Assembly (NCBI RefSeq): GCF_023856365.1
Contig: NC_064539.1
Location: 13,901,519-13,965,518, forward strand
Direction of reading: 5' to 3'
Origin: Brienomyrus brachyistius
Lineage: Eukaryota > Chordata > Actinopteri > Osteoglossiformes > Mormyridae
DNA: 64,000 nucleotides
Positions 36,915 through 47,300 of this stretch are shown piece by piece; within the stretch, counting starts at the first letter, position 1; each line of letters begins with the position of its first letter. Under the pieces are notes generated by a model that made no database searches, was not told the origin of the DNA, and saw only the letters and a program-made list of their open reading frames with translations. A program made the position numbers and the translations under genes.

Positions 36915-37899
36915 AACACATTATAAAACAGCGTTTTAAGTTTTATGTAGTTTGTCTTTTTGCAGCTTGTCTCTTGTAAGAGTATTTCTGGTATAAGTGC
37001 AAAGCAATATGTAAAGGCAGGTAAATATTTGTATTTACCAATGAAACAGAAAACTAATGCCTTTGAGAGTTTGCTGTTTTTGCTGTATGCAGTCAATGGA
37101 AGAAGAGCATGGAGCAGTAAGTTCTTTCTTAACATAGAGAATCCATATTCAATTGACAATCATATTTTCTACTACTCTAATACTTTCTCTTATTTAAAGC
37201 AAAACAAACTGCATGTGCACGCAAGAGATAGTTCAGAGTAGCATTTACTGACTTGTACCTTAAATTTGATCTAAAAACGGGACGTTACTTTGTGGACCCA
37301 GCATTAATCTCAACAAGAGTACAGGAATTCAATATACTAAACGGCGTCCTTATAGGCATATATTGCTATATTGATGTGCAGGTATGTACAACACAATGAT
37401 GCTGCAACTGCTACCACTAGGTAATACAGCATTTCAATGTGGAAGCATATTTAGTGTTGCAAATATTATAATATTTACAATGACATGAAGGAAAACACCG
37501 TGCATATGTTATGAGAACGGAATATCAGAATCTTTGGATTTATGACGATGGAAACGCATTTTAAAATTGTAGTTAGTAGACAGCATCATGACGTAAATTA
37601 ATTACCTCTAAAGAAGATGTATTTATTTTAATAGCTGCAATGTTTGTATTGATCATGCATTTGCTAATTTGTCTGCAGGAGTTAATAGCAATTCTACATG
37701 AAGTCGCATTAAACCAAAATTAGGCTAATGTTGCAGGTTTTTTCAACATTCGTTGAAATTAAATGAATGATCATGTTTTAATTTATATACTTTTTAAAGC
37801 GGCGTTTTAATAAATTGACTCTTAACTACAGACCCTCCATTTGTTGTTAAGAGAAAATCCATGATAAAACTGAACAGATAGTTTAGTGACAATACTAAC
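36915..37899. other. Non-coding DNA, nothing recognised
   Basis: AT-rich. If the exon at 37900-37972 is real, this is the start of its first intron. The overlapping open frames (36740-37241 plus, 36833-37159 minus) have no domain support. Confidence 0.45.
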
Positions 37900-37972
37900 C
37901 AGCAGTATCTCGGAGATAGATGAAAATTCCAACCGCAGCAATAAAAATAATCCGTGAATTTCCAAAGCCCAT
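37900..37972 (-). CDS. Candidate first coding exon with signal peptide (possibly fras1)
   Basis: An ATG in good context (A at -3, G at +4) opens a 24-codon exon that reads MGFGNSRIIFIAAVGIFIYL, then RDTA. This has the form of a secretory signal: one Arg, a hydrophobic stretch of about 13 residues and small residues at the end. A splice donor follows (CTG|GTTAGT), leaving phase 1. No second exon is found to the left within the window, so the intron would exceed 37 kb. In human the order is CXCL13-CNOT6L-MRPL1-FRAS1, with FRAS1 running away from CNOT6L and opening with a signal-peptide exon before a large intron. This exon has the orientation expected of fras1 with mrpl1 missing. The identity is inferred from position. 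The exon itself could also be chance. Confidence 0.35.
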
Positions 37973-38650
37973 GCTTTCCACAGGGAATAAAAAAACCGAC
38001 TGAGGAGAAAAATATATAATTCTAGAGCAAAGTTAAATTGAAATTAATCTCAGGCATATTGAACACCATTGCCCAAAAAATTAACATACCGTTCATTTTA
38101 GGATATTTGTAAATATTGTAAACTTCAGAACTATTGTGTTGGAATTAGGCTACGAGCAGCGTCCACCGAGCAAAAAGGATGCTCTCTCGAATCAAGTCAT
38201 TTGTGATCTACAGCGCAACTTCCATGCTGAAAAAAATTGCGTTTTTCCAAGTCAAAGACAACGTCAATGTTTAAATTTGTTATATTAGTCCTAAATATAT
38301 TGCAGCTGAAATATTTTCAAGGAATACAGTTCATTTCACTGCTGGCGTCGTGGTCAGTCGGCTTGTTCTTCGATCTATAACAAACAGAAGCTATTGATGC
38401 GACGCACTACCCATTGGACTTAGGGAGATCGCAGTTTTAAGTTTTCATCATACTAGTTTGTTTTAAGTGAAAATACCGGAGACTATGAAACAACTCGTAC
38501 TTCCCTTGTACCGCAAATCACGACTGGACGGATTTAGCTGCTCTGTACCTAGACGCCTCCTGCGTGTTCCTTAAAGCTGTCCAGTTTCAATTTCGGGGAA
38601 ATAGGAATCACAGAACACCGAAGGAGACGTTGGTATAAAACAAGATACAT
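37973..38650 (-). promoter_or_regulatory. Possible promoter / 5' leader of the 37.9-kb exon
   Basis: The 650 bp upstream of the candidate start are less AT-rich than the surroundings and contain clustered CpG dinucleotides (38180-38620). No TATA box is evident. This is suggestive only. Confidence 0.25.
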
Positions 38651-39973
38651 GAACAGGGAATATTGCTGACACAACGACAATAGCCATCAGATACACTAGG
38701 AATAGAATAACAAAAATGCATTTTTATTTATTTTTTTCGGTTTTCTTCCGTCAAACTGTCTTTGCTTCTCACTAACCATCTCTCGCCAATGTCATTTTAA
38801 ACGCAATGTTGCAATACGCACAAGTAAGATCTACACTCTTCATTCTTTGAAAAGTGTCATTATGTCTCATTATGATTTTATTCATATCATTTTCTATATA
38901 ATGCTTTGTAATCCTGGTACGAATCAAAAGAAACAGTATTGACCTGCAGCCTCTAACAGTAGTTCATAGATCAGCAACAGGCCTGTCTTTGCCCTCTAAG
39001 GAGATACCAAGAAACCAATATGATGAAAGCCATCAGAAATGGAAGTGCAAGCCACAGATATTGTTGGTTAAATGCAAATGGGATATTCATAGATGCACTG
39101 ATGTAGAGGCTCTGATCCAGCAAGACAGCAATGCAATACATTGCATCCATGACTGTGGTTGCATTTTTTGTTTATTTTGTGCAAGAATGGGTGCAAACAC
39201 ACTTGATTTGGAGGCCTCTTGATCCAGTGGGGACTTCCTTTTGTCAATAGACTCAGGACAAAATGGAGTACTTATGCTTTGATATAGAAAGCAAAATGAG
39301 AATGTGCACATTTGGTCATACAAAGCTATATGAGCAACTGAGATCTGAAACTGTCGATGAACAGCTGTTTCTAACTGAAGCACATTGCTGATTTTCCCAG
39401 TAATTGATAAGCAATTCAGGCAAATTCAGAGTCAAGTTTTTGCTAGCTGCAGACGTTGAGTTAGAATACATAGTACATCGAAGAGGGAATCCGGTTACTG
39501 AGCTAATGGAACCTAGTATGGGGAAGGAGATACATGTAGTATTGTAAACTCATTATTTCTCCCGAGCCAAATACTGAACTGGAAAAGAATACGGTCCTAA
39601 ATATAAGCCAAGACAGGGATGAGCTGCCACAAATTGTGACAGACACAAATGAAGTACAGTATTTGTGACAAATACTGAACCATGACGGCTGTACTGTCAT
39701 AGTACACAGGTACAAGCCACAAAGAATGCATTACTGTTTAGTATGCAGCCAAAACTATCTGTCTGTGGATGGGGGAAGAGGAAACCTAAAAATATAGAGT
39801 TCTGCAGAGTCCTACAAAATTCTGAGTGGACAATGTCGATGTAAATATTATATGAGGACAGCAGGAAAGTAGCCTGCAATTTAACTCTGAGGCCTTTAAC
39901 CCTGAGGTAAAGGATAAAGATCAGAGGACGCAATTGATCAGTTTTAAATATTTCTTCCATATTTGTTCTGATG
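38651..39973. other. Non-coding DNA, nothing recognised
   Basis: Overlapping frames at 38989-39222 (plus) and 39087-39383 (minus) lack recognisable domains and splice support. Confidence 0.45.
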
Positions 39974-40425
39974 TACACTGCCTGTCAAAAGGTTTTGCAC
40001 ACTACAGGTTTTTGCCACTTTTCCATTTATTTCATAAACTGCAGATTTTATATTCTTGTTAAGCATTGGAAAGCTGAGCGAACAACTATAAATGAAAATA
40101 TAAGTGAAATAAAACAAGTTTTCTTTATAACATGGAAAGAATATGTACTGTAACAGTGCATGTCTGACATCCTATTAGCTGGTTGTGTGGTGATCACAGT
40201 CAAATTCTATGCTATCATTTCACTTTAAACACACTAGTGAACTGTTTCATCGAACAGAGCAGTATTTAATGTCCCTTGTAGAAAGAATACCTTGAATTTT
40301 CTCTGCTGTTATAACTGTGAAGGAGGCCCTTTAATGAATCGAAGACATGTAATTTTCTTGCTAATATAGGTATTCAAATGGTAAACATACTATTTGAAAG
40401 CAAACTTTTGACTGGTAATGCATGG
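39974..40425. mobile_element. Tc1/mariner MITE
   Basis: The left end TACACTGCCTGTCAAAAGGT and the right end CTTTTGACTGGTAATGCA (complement TGCATTACCAGTCAAAAG) are imperfect inverted repeats about 450 bp apart, with no transposase between them. Confidence 0.65.
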
Positions 40426-40898
40426 ACAATCACATTGCATTGCTACATAAAGGAAATGGCTAATGTGAGGATTGCCATCTAGTGTTCAAAAGTATGTGTG
40501 TCCATCATATGGCGTTTATATAGTGGATTAGGAAAATATCGGGAAAAAACTACGGTAAATCATGTTTCGTGTATACTCAATGTTTCAGTATACTCAATCT
40601 AAATGCTGAACACTGACGATGAGTACTAAGCTATGTGGAGTATGGCACTGTCATAGGTCAAGGTGATAAACATTTTTAAATATTTCCAAAGTACAAAAAT
40701 GTGATTTTCAAATCTATTTTTATACATTATACAGTTTACATGACAGCTTAAGGAAATGACAGACACTGAAAGATAAGAGATAAGATAAGAGACAGTATGT
40801 GACATATTGGAAGCAATGTGTGTCTGATGTGGAAATCAGCAGTCACAATCTGATTACATCCATAAAGTCCACAGTCCATTTCAGTCACACTGAAAAGT
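40426..40898. other. Non-coding DNA, nothing recognised
   Basis: AT-rich, with a short degenerate AAGATAAGAGATAAGATAAG run at 40769-40792. Confidence 0.5.
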
Positions 40899-41435
40899 TC
40901 AGAACAACTTGATTTTCAGCTGCTGTATCTTGACATTCAGCTTGTGTCCATCCAGATTCATTATGATCTTCTGGTAAAACTCAAAGGTGTACTTGAGATT
41001 CTCTGGAAAGCTCAGATCATGGCCATATATGAGCACAAAAAGCACATTAAATGCCATGATCACACAGTCTATCTCATATAGGACTTTAATGCCTTCGATC
41101 ACAATTCCCACATCATATAGCTCATCGCCTCCATCACTTCGGATTGTGTAAATGCCCATGACAATTTACGCAATGTCCTTTTCCATCTCCACACTGGAAG
41201 AGACCTAAACAACAACACAAAGCTGATCACTCACGTTAAAGACATGCTCTCATGTATAAAAAAAAACTGGTGAAGAATACATGATGCTCAGTTCATTAGT
41301 CATCCAAAAAAATAATGTTCAAAATTAAATGGGAAACACTGATAAACTTACTAGGTACTCCTTGAAGAACAAGTCTGGATCTTCATTGAGGTATATGACG
41401 AGACACTTAAGGATGCCTTCCCCAGTGATGTCACC
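40899..41435 (-). pseudogene. Broken terminal exons of a fish multigene family (SAMD3-like)
   Basis: Two exons with proper splice sites are readable. The first, 41435-41352, gives GDITGEGILKCLVIYLNEDP and DLFFKEYL, then a GTAAGT donor. The second, 41204-40899, opens SSVEMEKDIA, hits an in-frame TAA at 41168-41166, then continues open as IVMGIYTIRSDGGDELYDVG to a normal stop after LKYTFEFYQKIIMNLDGHKL and QQLKIKLF. From memory this resembles the C-terminus of large fish families annotated as sterile alpha motif domain-containing 3-like, where a Gln codon (CAA) sits at the TAA position. The intron is retained, so it is a duplicated gene piece rather than a retrocopy. An exon-like segment at 42181-42113 may be its remote 5' part. 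The function of the family is unknown to me. Confidence 0.6.
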
Positions 41436-41520
41436 CTGAAGCAAAAAAAGACATTATTTAGTCAAATGGACTAAGGAGATGTAATTTGAAGAGCAAAAAA
41501 AATTTTGCTCCAAAAGTTTG

Positions 41521-41881
41521 ATATTTGCGGCATGGTGGTGCAGTGGTTAGCATTGTTGCCTCACACCTCTGGGACCCGGGTTTGAGTCTCCGCCTGGGTC
41601 ACATGTGTGTGGAGTTTGCATGTTCTCCCCATGTCGTCGTGGGGTTTCCTCCAGGTACTCCGGTTTCCCCCCACAGTCCAAAAACATGCTGAGGCTAATT
41701 GGACTCGCTAAATTGCCCGTAGGTGTGAATGGTGTGTGAGTGAATGGTGTGTGAGTGTGCACTGCGATGGGCTGGTCCCCCATCCTGGGTTGTTCCCTGC
41801 CTTGTGCCCATTGCTTCCGGGATAGGCTCCAGACTCTCTGCGACCCAGTAGGATAAGCGGTTTGGAAAATGGATGGATGGA
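41521..41881 (+). repeat. SINE-like repeat, longest copy in the window
   Basis: Starts GCGGCATGGTGGTGCAGTGG, runs through GGGACCCGGGTTTGAGTCTC (B-box-like), GAGTTTGCATGTTCTCCCC, GGTTTCCTCCAGGTACTCC and GCGATGGGCTGGTCCCCC, and ends in (ATGG)n. The head resembles a tRNA-type promoter, and the tail is the part found in the truncated copies at 7.6, 23.1, 26.9, 27.8, 32.6, 42.5 and 45.7 kb. Confidence 0.85.
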
Positions 41882-42485
41882 TGTAATGTACAAACAGCTT
41901 GAGTATGGTGCAAATGAGGTCTATAAATTAAAGAAGCCTGTACAGTGGTTCCTTATTTAGATGGGCGATGGTCTGGGATAAGAAGCTGATACCTTCTCCT
42001 CCTCTAAAAACCTGAACAATGGTCGTCTTTACTTTCGTTATCACTAACACACAGCACTGTCACTATAGCGCATCAACGTACATTCTACATAACTAAAAAA
42101 AAACAGACACTTACCAAAGACAATGATTCCACGTGGAGTAGACCAACCTTCCCGCGAAAAAACAGCCATCTAGAGCCCGTGCTGTAAGAAAAAAGGGTGG
42201 TCCCTCAATTGAACTCAATTTTTTTGGATTACTTCATTTGAAAACTGAATTTATTTATATGTTCTATGGTTAACCAACTAAATATAATTATGCTTGTCTT
42301 AAATAATGTAAAAATTATATATATATACATCATATGAGAATTAAATGTGTTGCATCAAAAGAGGGCACGAATCATTTTTTTGAGTGTAGTTTATATTGTG
42401 GGTATTTGTTCACAAGATAATTGCTTGTTTGTTGATTTATTGAATGATTTCTATAATGCCTCAATAATTTTATTGTTACATATTA
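41882..42485. other. Non-coding DNA with one exon-like segment
   Basis: On the minus strand 42181-42113 is bounded by CTTACAG and GTAAGT and contains an ATG opening MAVFSREGWSTPRGIIVF. It has no partner exon in a compatible frame, because direct joining to the exon at 41435 gives an immediate TGA. A short TA repeat lies at 42319-42328. Confidence 0.35.
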
Positions 42486-42601
42486 TCCATCCATCCATCC
42501 ATTTTCCAAACCGCTTATCCTAATGGGTCGCGGGGGGTCCGGAGCCTATCCCGGAAGCAATGGGCACGAGGCAGGGAACAACCCAGGATGGGGGGCCAGC
42601 C
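42486..42601 (-). repeat. SINE-like repeat tail with perfect 13-bp target duplication
   Basis: Only the 3' 116 bp are present (complement of ATGGATGG tail, GGAGCCTATCCCGGAAGCAA, GGGCACGAGGCAGGG). TTGTTACATATTA occurs at 42473-42485 and 42602-42614. The 5' truncation plus the long duplication show target-primed reverse transcription. It is almost undiverged and therefore young. Confidence 0.93.
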
Positions 42602-43087
42602 TTGTTACATATTAGACAAAATTTATTTATTTATCTGTAGATGTCAGATGTGACTCAAATGCAAACTGTTTGCTTATGCCTAGGTACTGCTGTCCCTGGC
42701 ATGTGATTCCTGAATTGGTTAAAAATGAATACAGCCATTACAAGAGAGTTTACATGCTCCATTTTCTTGATTCAGGCGCATCAGTTATAATTACTACTGC
42801 ATTGTACAGTAAGTGCAATACCCCATGTGCTTTTTTTAAAGTTTAGATGCACTTTTTGCGAGACCTCGCAAAGGTGAGATGGACTTTTAACAAGATCCCG
42901 CAGAACCTTTTGCACTTTTGCGAGATCGCCGTATACTCACCCATTATCATTAATAAAGTGGGTTTGGGTTTAAACCTTAAGTCTGGTACTGCGGTAGAGT
43001 AAGCTTTTTCAGTTTTCCGACTAATATCTCTCAATAAACTCAAGCAACACTCATTTCGTTTTCAGATTTCTTTACGGGCGAATTTTA

Positions 43088-43275
43088 ATGATTAATATTT
43101 CAAAATTCTTTAATTGTCACATACATAGTCATACAAAGTACAACACGTAGTGAAATGCATCCTGAACCGCTCTTTTTTTAGACTGTACAAGTTAAAATCC
43201 AATTATGTAAAATAGGTAAAGTGCAAAAAGCTAAAAGTGCAAGCAGAGAAGTATGTTCAAAATGAACGGTAACAC

Positions 43276-43322
<47 letters not shown>

Positions 43323-43760
43323 TTTACATATATATCACTTTACATATATATATCACACATATATCACTGGTCACTTGACATGGGGGTAGAAACTCCTCCT
43401 AAGCCTCTCAGTCTTGGCCATGATGTTCCTGAGTCTATTTCCTGATTTCAGAAGCTGAAACAGGCTGTTATTAGGGTGGGACGTGTCCTTCATGATCCTG
43501 AAGGCCCTGCTCCTATATCTCTTGATGTAAATGTCCTGAAGAGATGGAAGGGCCAACCTGCAGCAACGTTCTGCTGCACGGATCACCCTCTGGAGGGCTT
43601 TGCAATCCTGAACAAAGCTATTCCCGAACCAAGAAGTAATGTTCGAGTCAGGATGCCCTCCACAGCACACAGAGTAGAAAGTCCGTAGGATCGTTGGAGA
43701 GACCCTGAACTTCCTCAGCTGTCGCAAGTGGTACAGGCGCTTGTTAGAGAAATATGTACT
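43088..43760 (-). pseudogene. LINE reverse-transcriptase C-terminus and 3' end
   Basis: The 118-codon minus-strand frame 43727-43371 reads MRQLRKFRVSPTILRTFYSV, then ALQRVIRAAERCCRLALPSL, RAFRIMKDTSHPNNSLFQLL and RSFYPH, the C-terminal signature of fish LINE ORF2 proteins. It lacks the usual VCWGG motif, which has drifted. The 3' end near 43090 (CTTTAATTGTCACATACATA on plus) is the familiar terminus of these elements. It is 5'-truncated. Confidence 0.75.
43277..43319. repeat. (TA)n microsatellite
   Basis: About 43 bp of TA dinucleotides followed by three ATATATATCAC-like units up to 43370, inside the LINE 3' region. Confidence 0.95.
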
Positions 43761-44156
43761 TTTTTAATTGTCATTATGCTAGATGACATTTCTTAGAAAT
43801 AACACCCTGCAGCACCTTGATCTTAATTTAGCAATAACACGTCTTAAGAACTGTCGCTTGAATATTTCCACCTCATACATGGTGATAAACAATGTTGAAT
43901 GTTATTTGCATATCCTGTTTGTGTAGCTAAATAAAAGATACTGCGAGGGGAGTTCCTCTTTCGAAGTTGGCTGTGTCAGGCTGAGAGGCTAACACCTCAA
44001 GGTCGAGACCGGACTTCCCTTGCAGCAAGTAAAAAGTCATCGCAGCTGTCCGTGTGGTTCTGTGTTCAGAGACTGGTTAGTTTCCAGCGTATCTTTAGAA
44101 GAAGATAACCCAAACAGCGCTGCTTAGCCCTTTTGGATTCCATGTTTGTGTGTGCA

Positions 44157-44646
44157 TGTGATGCCGGGAGAGCAAACAAGAGGCAGACCCCGTAGTGCAG
44201 GAGACAGGTATTTTACTGTAACCGGGAACGACCAAAGCCAAGTCGACAAGCCAAAATCGTAGTCGGGTCGAATGCAGGGAGTCAAAAGCCGGAAGGGTCA
44301 GTCCCACGAGCAGGTACAGGACAAGACGACAAGAGGGGAGGACGAGCAGTGGAGACGGGTCGGGATCATAGGAGGATGCAGGCAGGGCAGGTGGGAGCAG
44401 GCAGGCAGGGCAGGTGAGAGCGGGCAGGCAGGTAGGCAGGGCAGGTGAGAGCGGGCAGGCAGGCAGAACAAACGGGCAGGATGCAGGAAGTAGGGATAAC
44501 GGGGAAGACAATGAACAGAGAAATGCTCAGTATGGCACATCACAATGGCAACAATACAAGGTCAGATGTTAGTGATCCGCTTAAGAAGTGGAGGCAATCA
44601 GCAGCGTTCCCTGCAGTTGGCACGTCCAGACCCTGTGGTCGTGACA
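44157..44646 (-). mobile_element. Solo LTR with internal GGCAGG-type minisatellite
   Basis: On the minus strand it starts TGTCACGACC and ends CCCGGCATCACA. The flanks are GTGCA (44152-44156) and GTACA (44647-44651), a 5-bp duplication with one mismatch. Within it, 44369-44466 is a tandem array of about 35-bp units built from GGCAGGCAGG and GGCAGGTGAGAGCGG. No internal coding region is attached. The proline/cysteine-rich minus-strand open frames here derive from the array. Confidence 0.65.
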
Positions 44647-44929
44647 GTACACTTCATGATCAATAGGTCGCTTACAGCCACTGGTGGTGAATAGGCACAG
44701 TGCAATTATTAATGAATACGTATAAAACACGTGAACGTAACATGAAAGTTACGTGGTATGCATTGTCCCCCAATGTTTAATGCTTAAAGCACGCTGTACA
44801 GGACATGTCTGTATCACTTAGGTTTATACTTATTAGTCCATAAATACATTTCCTCTTTTGTACTCTGAAAGGACACAGCGCAGTTATTAGCAATGGATAA
44901 GTATTGCGAGATCTCGCAAAAATGCATGT

Positions 44930-45179
44930 TTTTTTTTTTCCTCCATGTCCCTTCCAGGGCTCCGTAGAAGTACAGTGATAAGATGTGGAAATATTATAGG
45001 TCTGAGCGATACATTATGAAGCCACTAGAGGGCAGAGTTTTGCAACTAAAAATGTGACAGGCGGCTTACTCAATTATTCTATGCCATAAAATGACAACTA
45101 AAAAAAAAATCCAGATTTTAATTGTAAATGTAATTTACCATGTGTTGGAGGTGCCATTCTGTGTACTGTATGTAATCCC
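44930..45179. other. Non-coding DNA, nothing recognised
   Basis: No exon or known repeat is recognised. Confidence 0.5.
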
Positions 45180-46161
45180 CTTTTTTTACCAAATGTGATG
45201 AAGATGTGCGTGGCCAAAAAACTCAATTTCTGTCTAATCTGACCACAACACACGATTCTAGTTGTAACTCAGATGTTGCTAGGCAAAGTTCAGACACTGG
45301 GATTTCTATCTTGGTGTAGGGAAGAGCTTTTTTCGTGAACTTTTACAAAAAACTTCTTGTCATGGAGGTGGTATCTCACTGTTTAAACAGTGAAACCCCA
45401 AGATTCAATTCTCTCTTAGCATCCTCCTCACTGTGCGTGGAGGTGATATGCAGATGGCGAAATGGTATGCAGATGGAAATTTTCAATAGTTCCATGCTTT
45501 TCAAACTTATACCAAATGACTATGGTTCTGATTGTGCTTACTGGTAATTTCAACTAATTACCAATTGTTTTGTAGCCATTCCCCAATCTATTCAGCTCAA
45601 CAGCTTTTTTTCCTCATTTGAGTTGAATGGTCTTTGACTTTACCCATATTGATGGATGGCAAAAGAATTTTACTTGTGTGTTACTTCATATTTATCCATC
45701 CATCCATTTTCCAAACCACTTATCCGTCTGGGAGTCCAGAGCCTATCCCGGAAGCTAGGGGCACGAGGCAGAGAACAACCCAGGACGGGGGGCCAGCCCA
45801 TCGCAGGGCACACTCACACACCATTCACTCCATATTTATATCCCAGGGAAAGAGGAAATGGTCATAGGCAACAATAAAGTTACTAGACACTAAAATTAAT
45901 ATCAAGAAACATTTTGCGCTATATACAAATTCATTTGGTTTTATTTACAGTAATCTTCAAAAGTGCCAACAATTTTGCCACATACATGTTTGGCAGAATA
46001 AAGTTCTCCAAAGATAAAACAACACTTTTATAGGAATCTTTCTTATTAAATGAATAGCTTGCAATTTCTACAAACATTTGAGGAAAATTATAATTCTGTG
46101 TATTACATTAATGTTTTTGTCACTTTCTTGGGGGTTGCCAATATTTCTGGAGTTGACTGCA
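45180..46161 (-). pseudogene. Decayed Tc1-like transposon
   Basis: Landmarks of a known fish Tc1 family in reverse orientation: TTTTTTCGTGAACTTTTACA (45329), CATCCTCCTCACTGTGCGTG (45420), TTGCCAATATTTCTGGAGTT and GACTGCAG (46135-46162) as the end. The transposase is unreadable beyond short pieces. A SINE tail (45695-45830) is inserted in it. Confidence 0.65.
45695..45830 (-). repeat. SINE-like repeat tail with target duplication, nested in Tc1
   Basis: Starts TCCATCCATCCATTTTCCAA on plus and ends CACACCATTCACTC. CATATTTA flanks both sides (45687-45694 and 45831-45838), and the match extends leftward with one mismatch (ACTT/ACTC). It is 5'-truncated, as at 42.5 kb. Confidence 0.9.
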
Positions 46162-46949
46162 GATGTTAATCAGTGTTGTGTTTAGCCCTCAGGGAAGTAA
46201 CACACATCAATTCTTAGCTCTTCAAGACAGTTGTAGCATGTGGCATATAGCCATGCTTATATGTGTATCTTATGCTTAGGCTTACTCAGAAACAGCAAAA
46301 GGATGCCTCAAAGAGGACGGTAGATATCGGGGGAAATGTTCTTGTACTGCGCATATCTTTTACCCTGTATTATGCTTTTCAGCATCGGCACTTCATGATT
46401 CTCACATGTATTTTGTCACATATGGTAAAATAACACTTTATTATAGATAACAAAAAAATATATAGGCTAAGACATCCATATGATATGAAATCATGTCTGA
46501 GTAAACAAAATATGTGATGGCATCTCCGTGGGCCTCGTTAGGGACGCTCACAAGGGGCTATAGCCTAGTCTGGAGTATTTTAGCCCCGATGCCAGTCTTC
46601 CTTCAAAAAAGTCAAATAAATAAATAAATATATAAATGTCAAACTTGACTTAGCCCCCTGATTTTTTTATTAGCTAGAAACGCCTCTGGGCATCTCTATT
46701 GATTTGTTAAAAGTTCTGATAACTAAATATTAAAGAAAACCACAATTACTATTAAGTTTACACTGGGAAAGCTTGTGCATGCTTATGTGTGATATTGGGA
46801 TTAATTACAGATTAATCGAATATACTCGTAGTATTACCAATACTATATTACTCACAATATAACAAAAATCATACAAAATTTGAGTATTGTACATCGGGAT
46901 TATACATTGATTTAATATTGACACCGGATTCATATAATTAATACTATTT
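46162..46949. other. Non-coding DNA, nothing recognised
   Basis: AT-rich sequence upstream of the presumed cnot6l promoter, with a short AAATA-type repeat near 46614-46636. Confidence 0.5.
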
Positions 46950-47300
46950 ATGTATTAAGAAAGAAGAGCAAATATGGAGTTTTATTTTATTATTAACTTC
47001 CCTTCAACTTTTTGGTAAAGGGGTGGGCGTTGGAACACGCAAGGTTATGAGCGGCAGCCATGATAATTGCCCTTCTTTCGGGCATTCAGGGACGTTTAGG
47101 AGGTGGCCGTAGCAGCATTCCGTCTGCATGTCTTTCAAAATTTCCTGTCGGCATCTTCTTCATCATCATCCACTGAATGCAGGTATATTTCGCTGTTACA
47201 AAAGCGAAGCAGTTACTTAACATGAAATGCAGGTCGAGACGATCGTACGTGCCTATTTTTAGTCTCCGCCTTCCACGGGTTTGAACTGCAATGGAAAACA
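46950..47300 (+). promoter_or_regulatory. Probable cnot6l promoter / untranslated first exon region
   Basis: Against an AT-rich background this segment is richer in GC and CpG (GGGCGTTGGAACACGCAAGG, GAGCGGCAGCCATGATAATT, GGTGGCCGTAGCAGC, AGACGATCGTACG). It includes a donor-like CTGAATGCAG|GTATAT at 47180 that could end a non-coding first exon. Vertebrate CNOT6L genes start from a CpG-rich promoter with an upstream 5' exon. The transcription start is not determinable here, and a second CpG patch lies at 47830-47960. Confidence 0.35.

Larger units (their letters stand above)
42847..44929. mobile_element. Possible DNA transposon bounded by inverted palindromic ends
   Basis: GATGCACTTTTTGCGAGACC then TCGCA (42847-42871) is matched in inverted orientation by TGCGAGATCTCGCAAAAATG then CAT (44906-44928). 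Each end contains the hairpin-forming core TGCGAGATCTCGCA. In between are a LINE end and a solo LTR, which would be later insertions. No transposase or target duplication was found. Confidence 0.35.

Noticed and set aside
44095..44543. Two minus-strand Pro/Cys/Leu-rich frames of 138 and 81 codons
   Set aside because: They translate the LTR minisatellite units.
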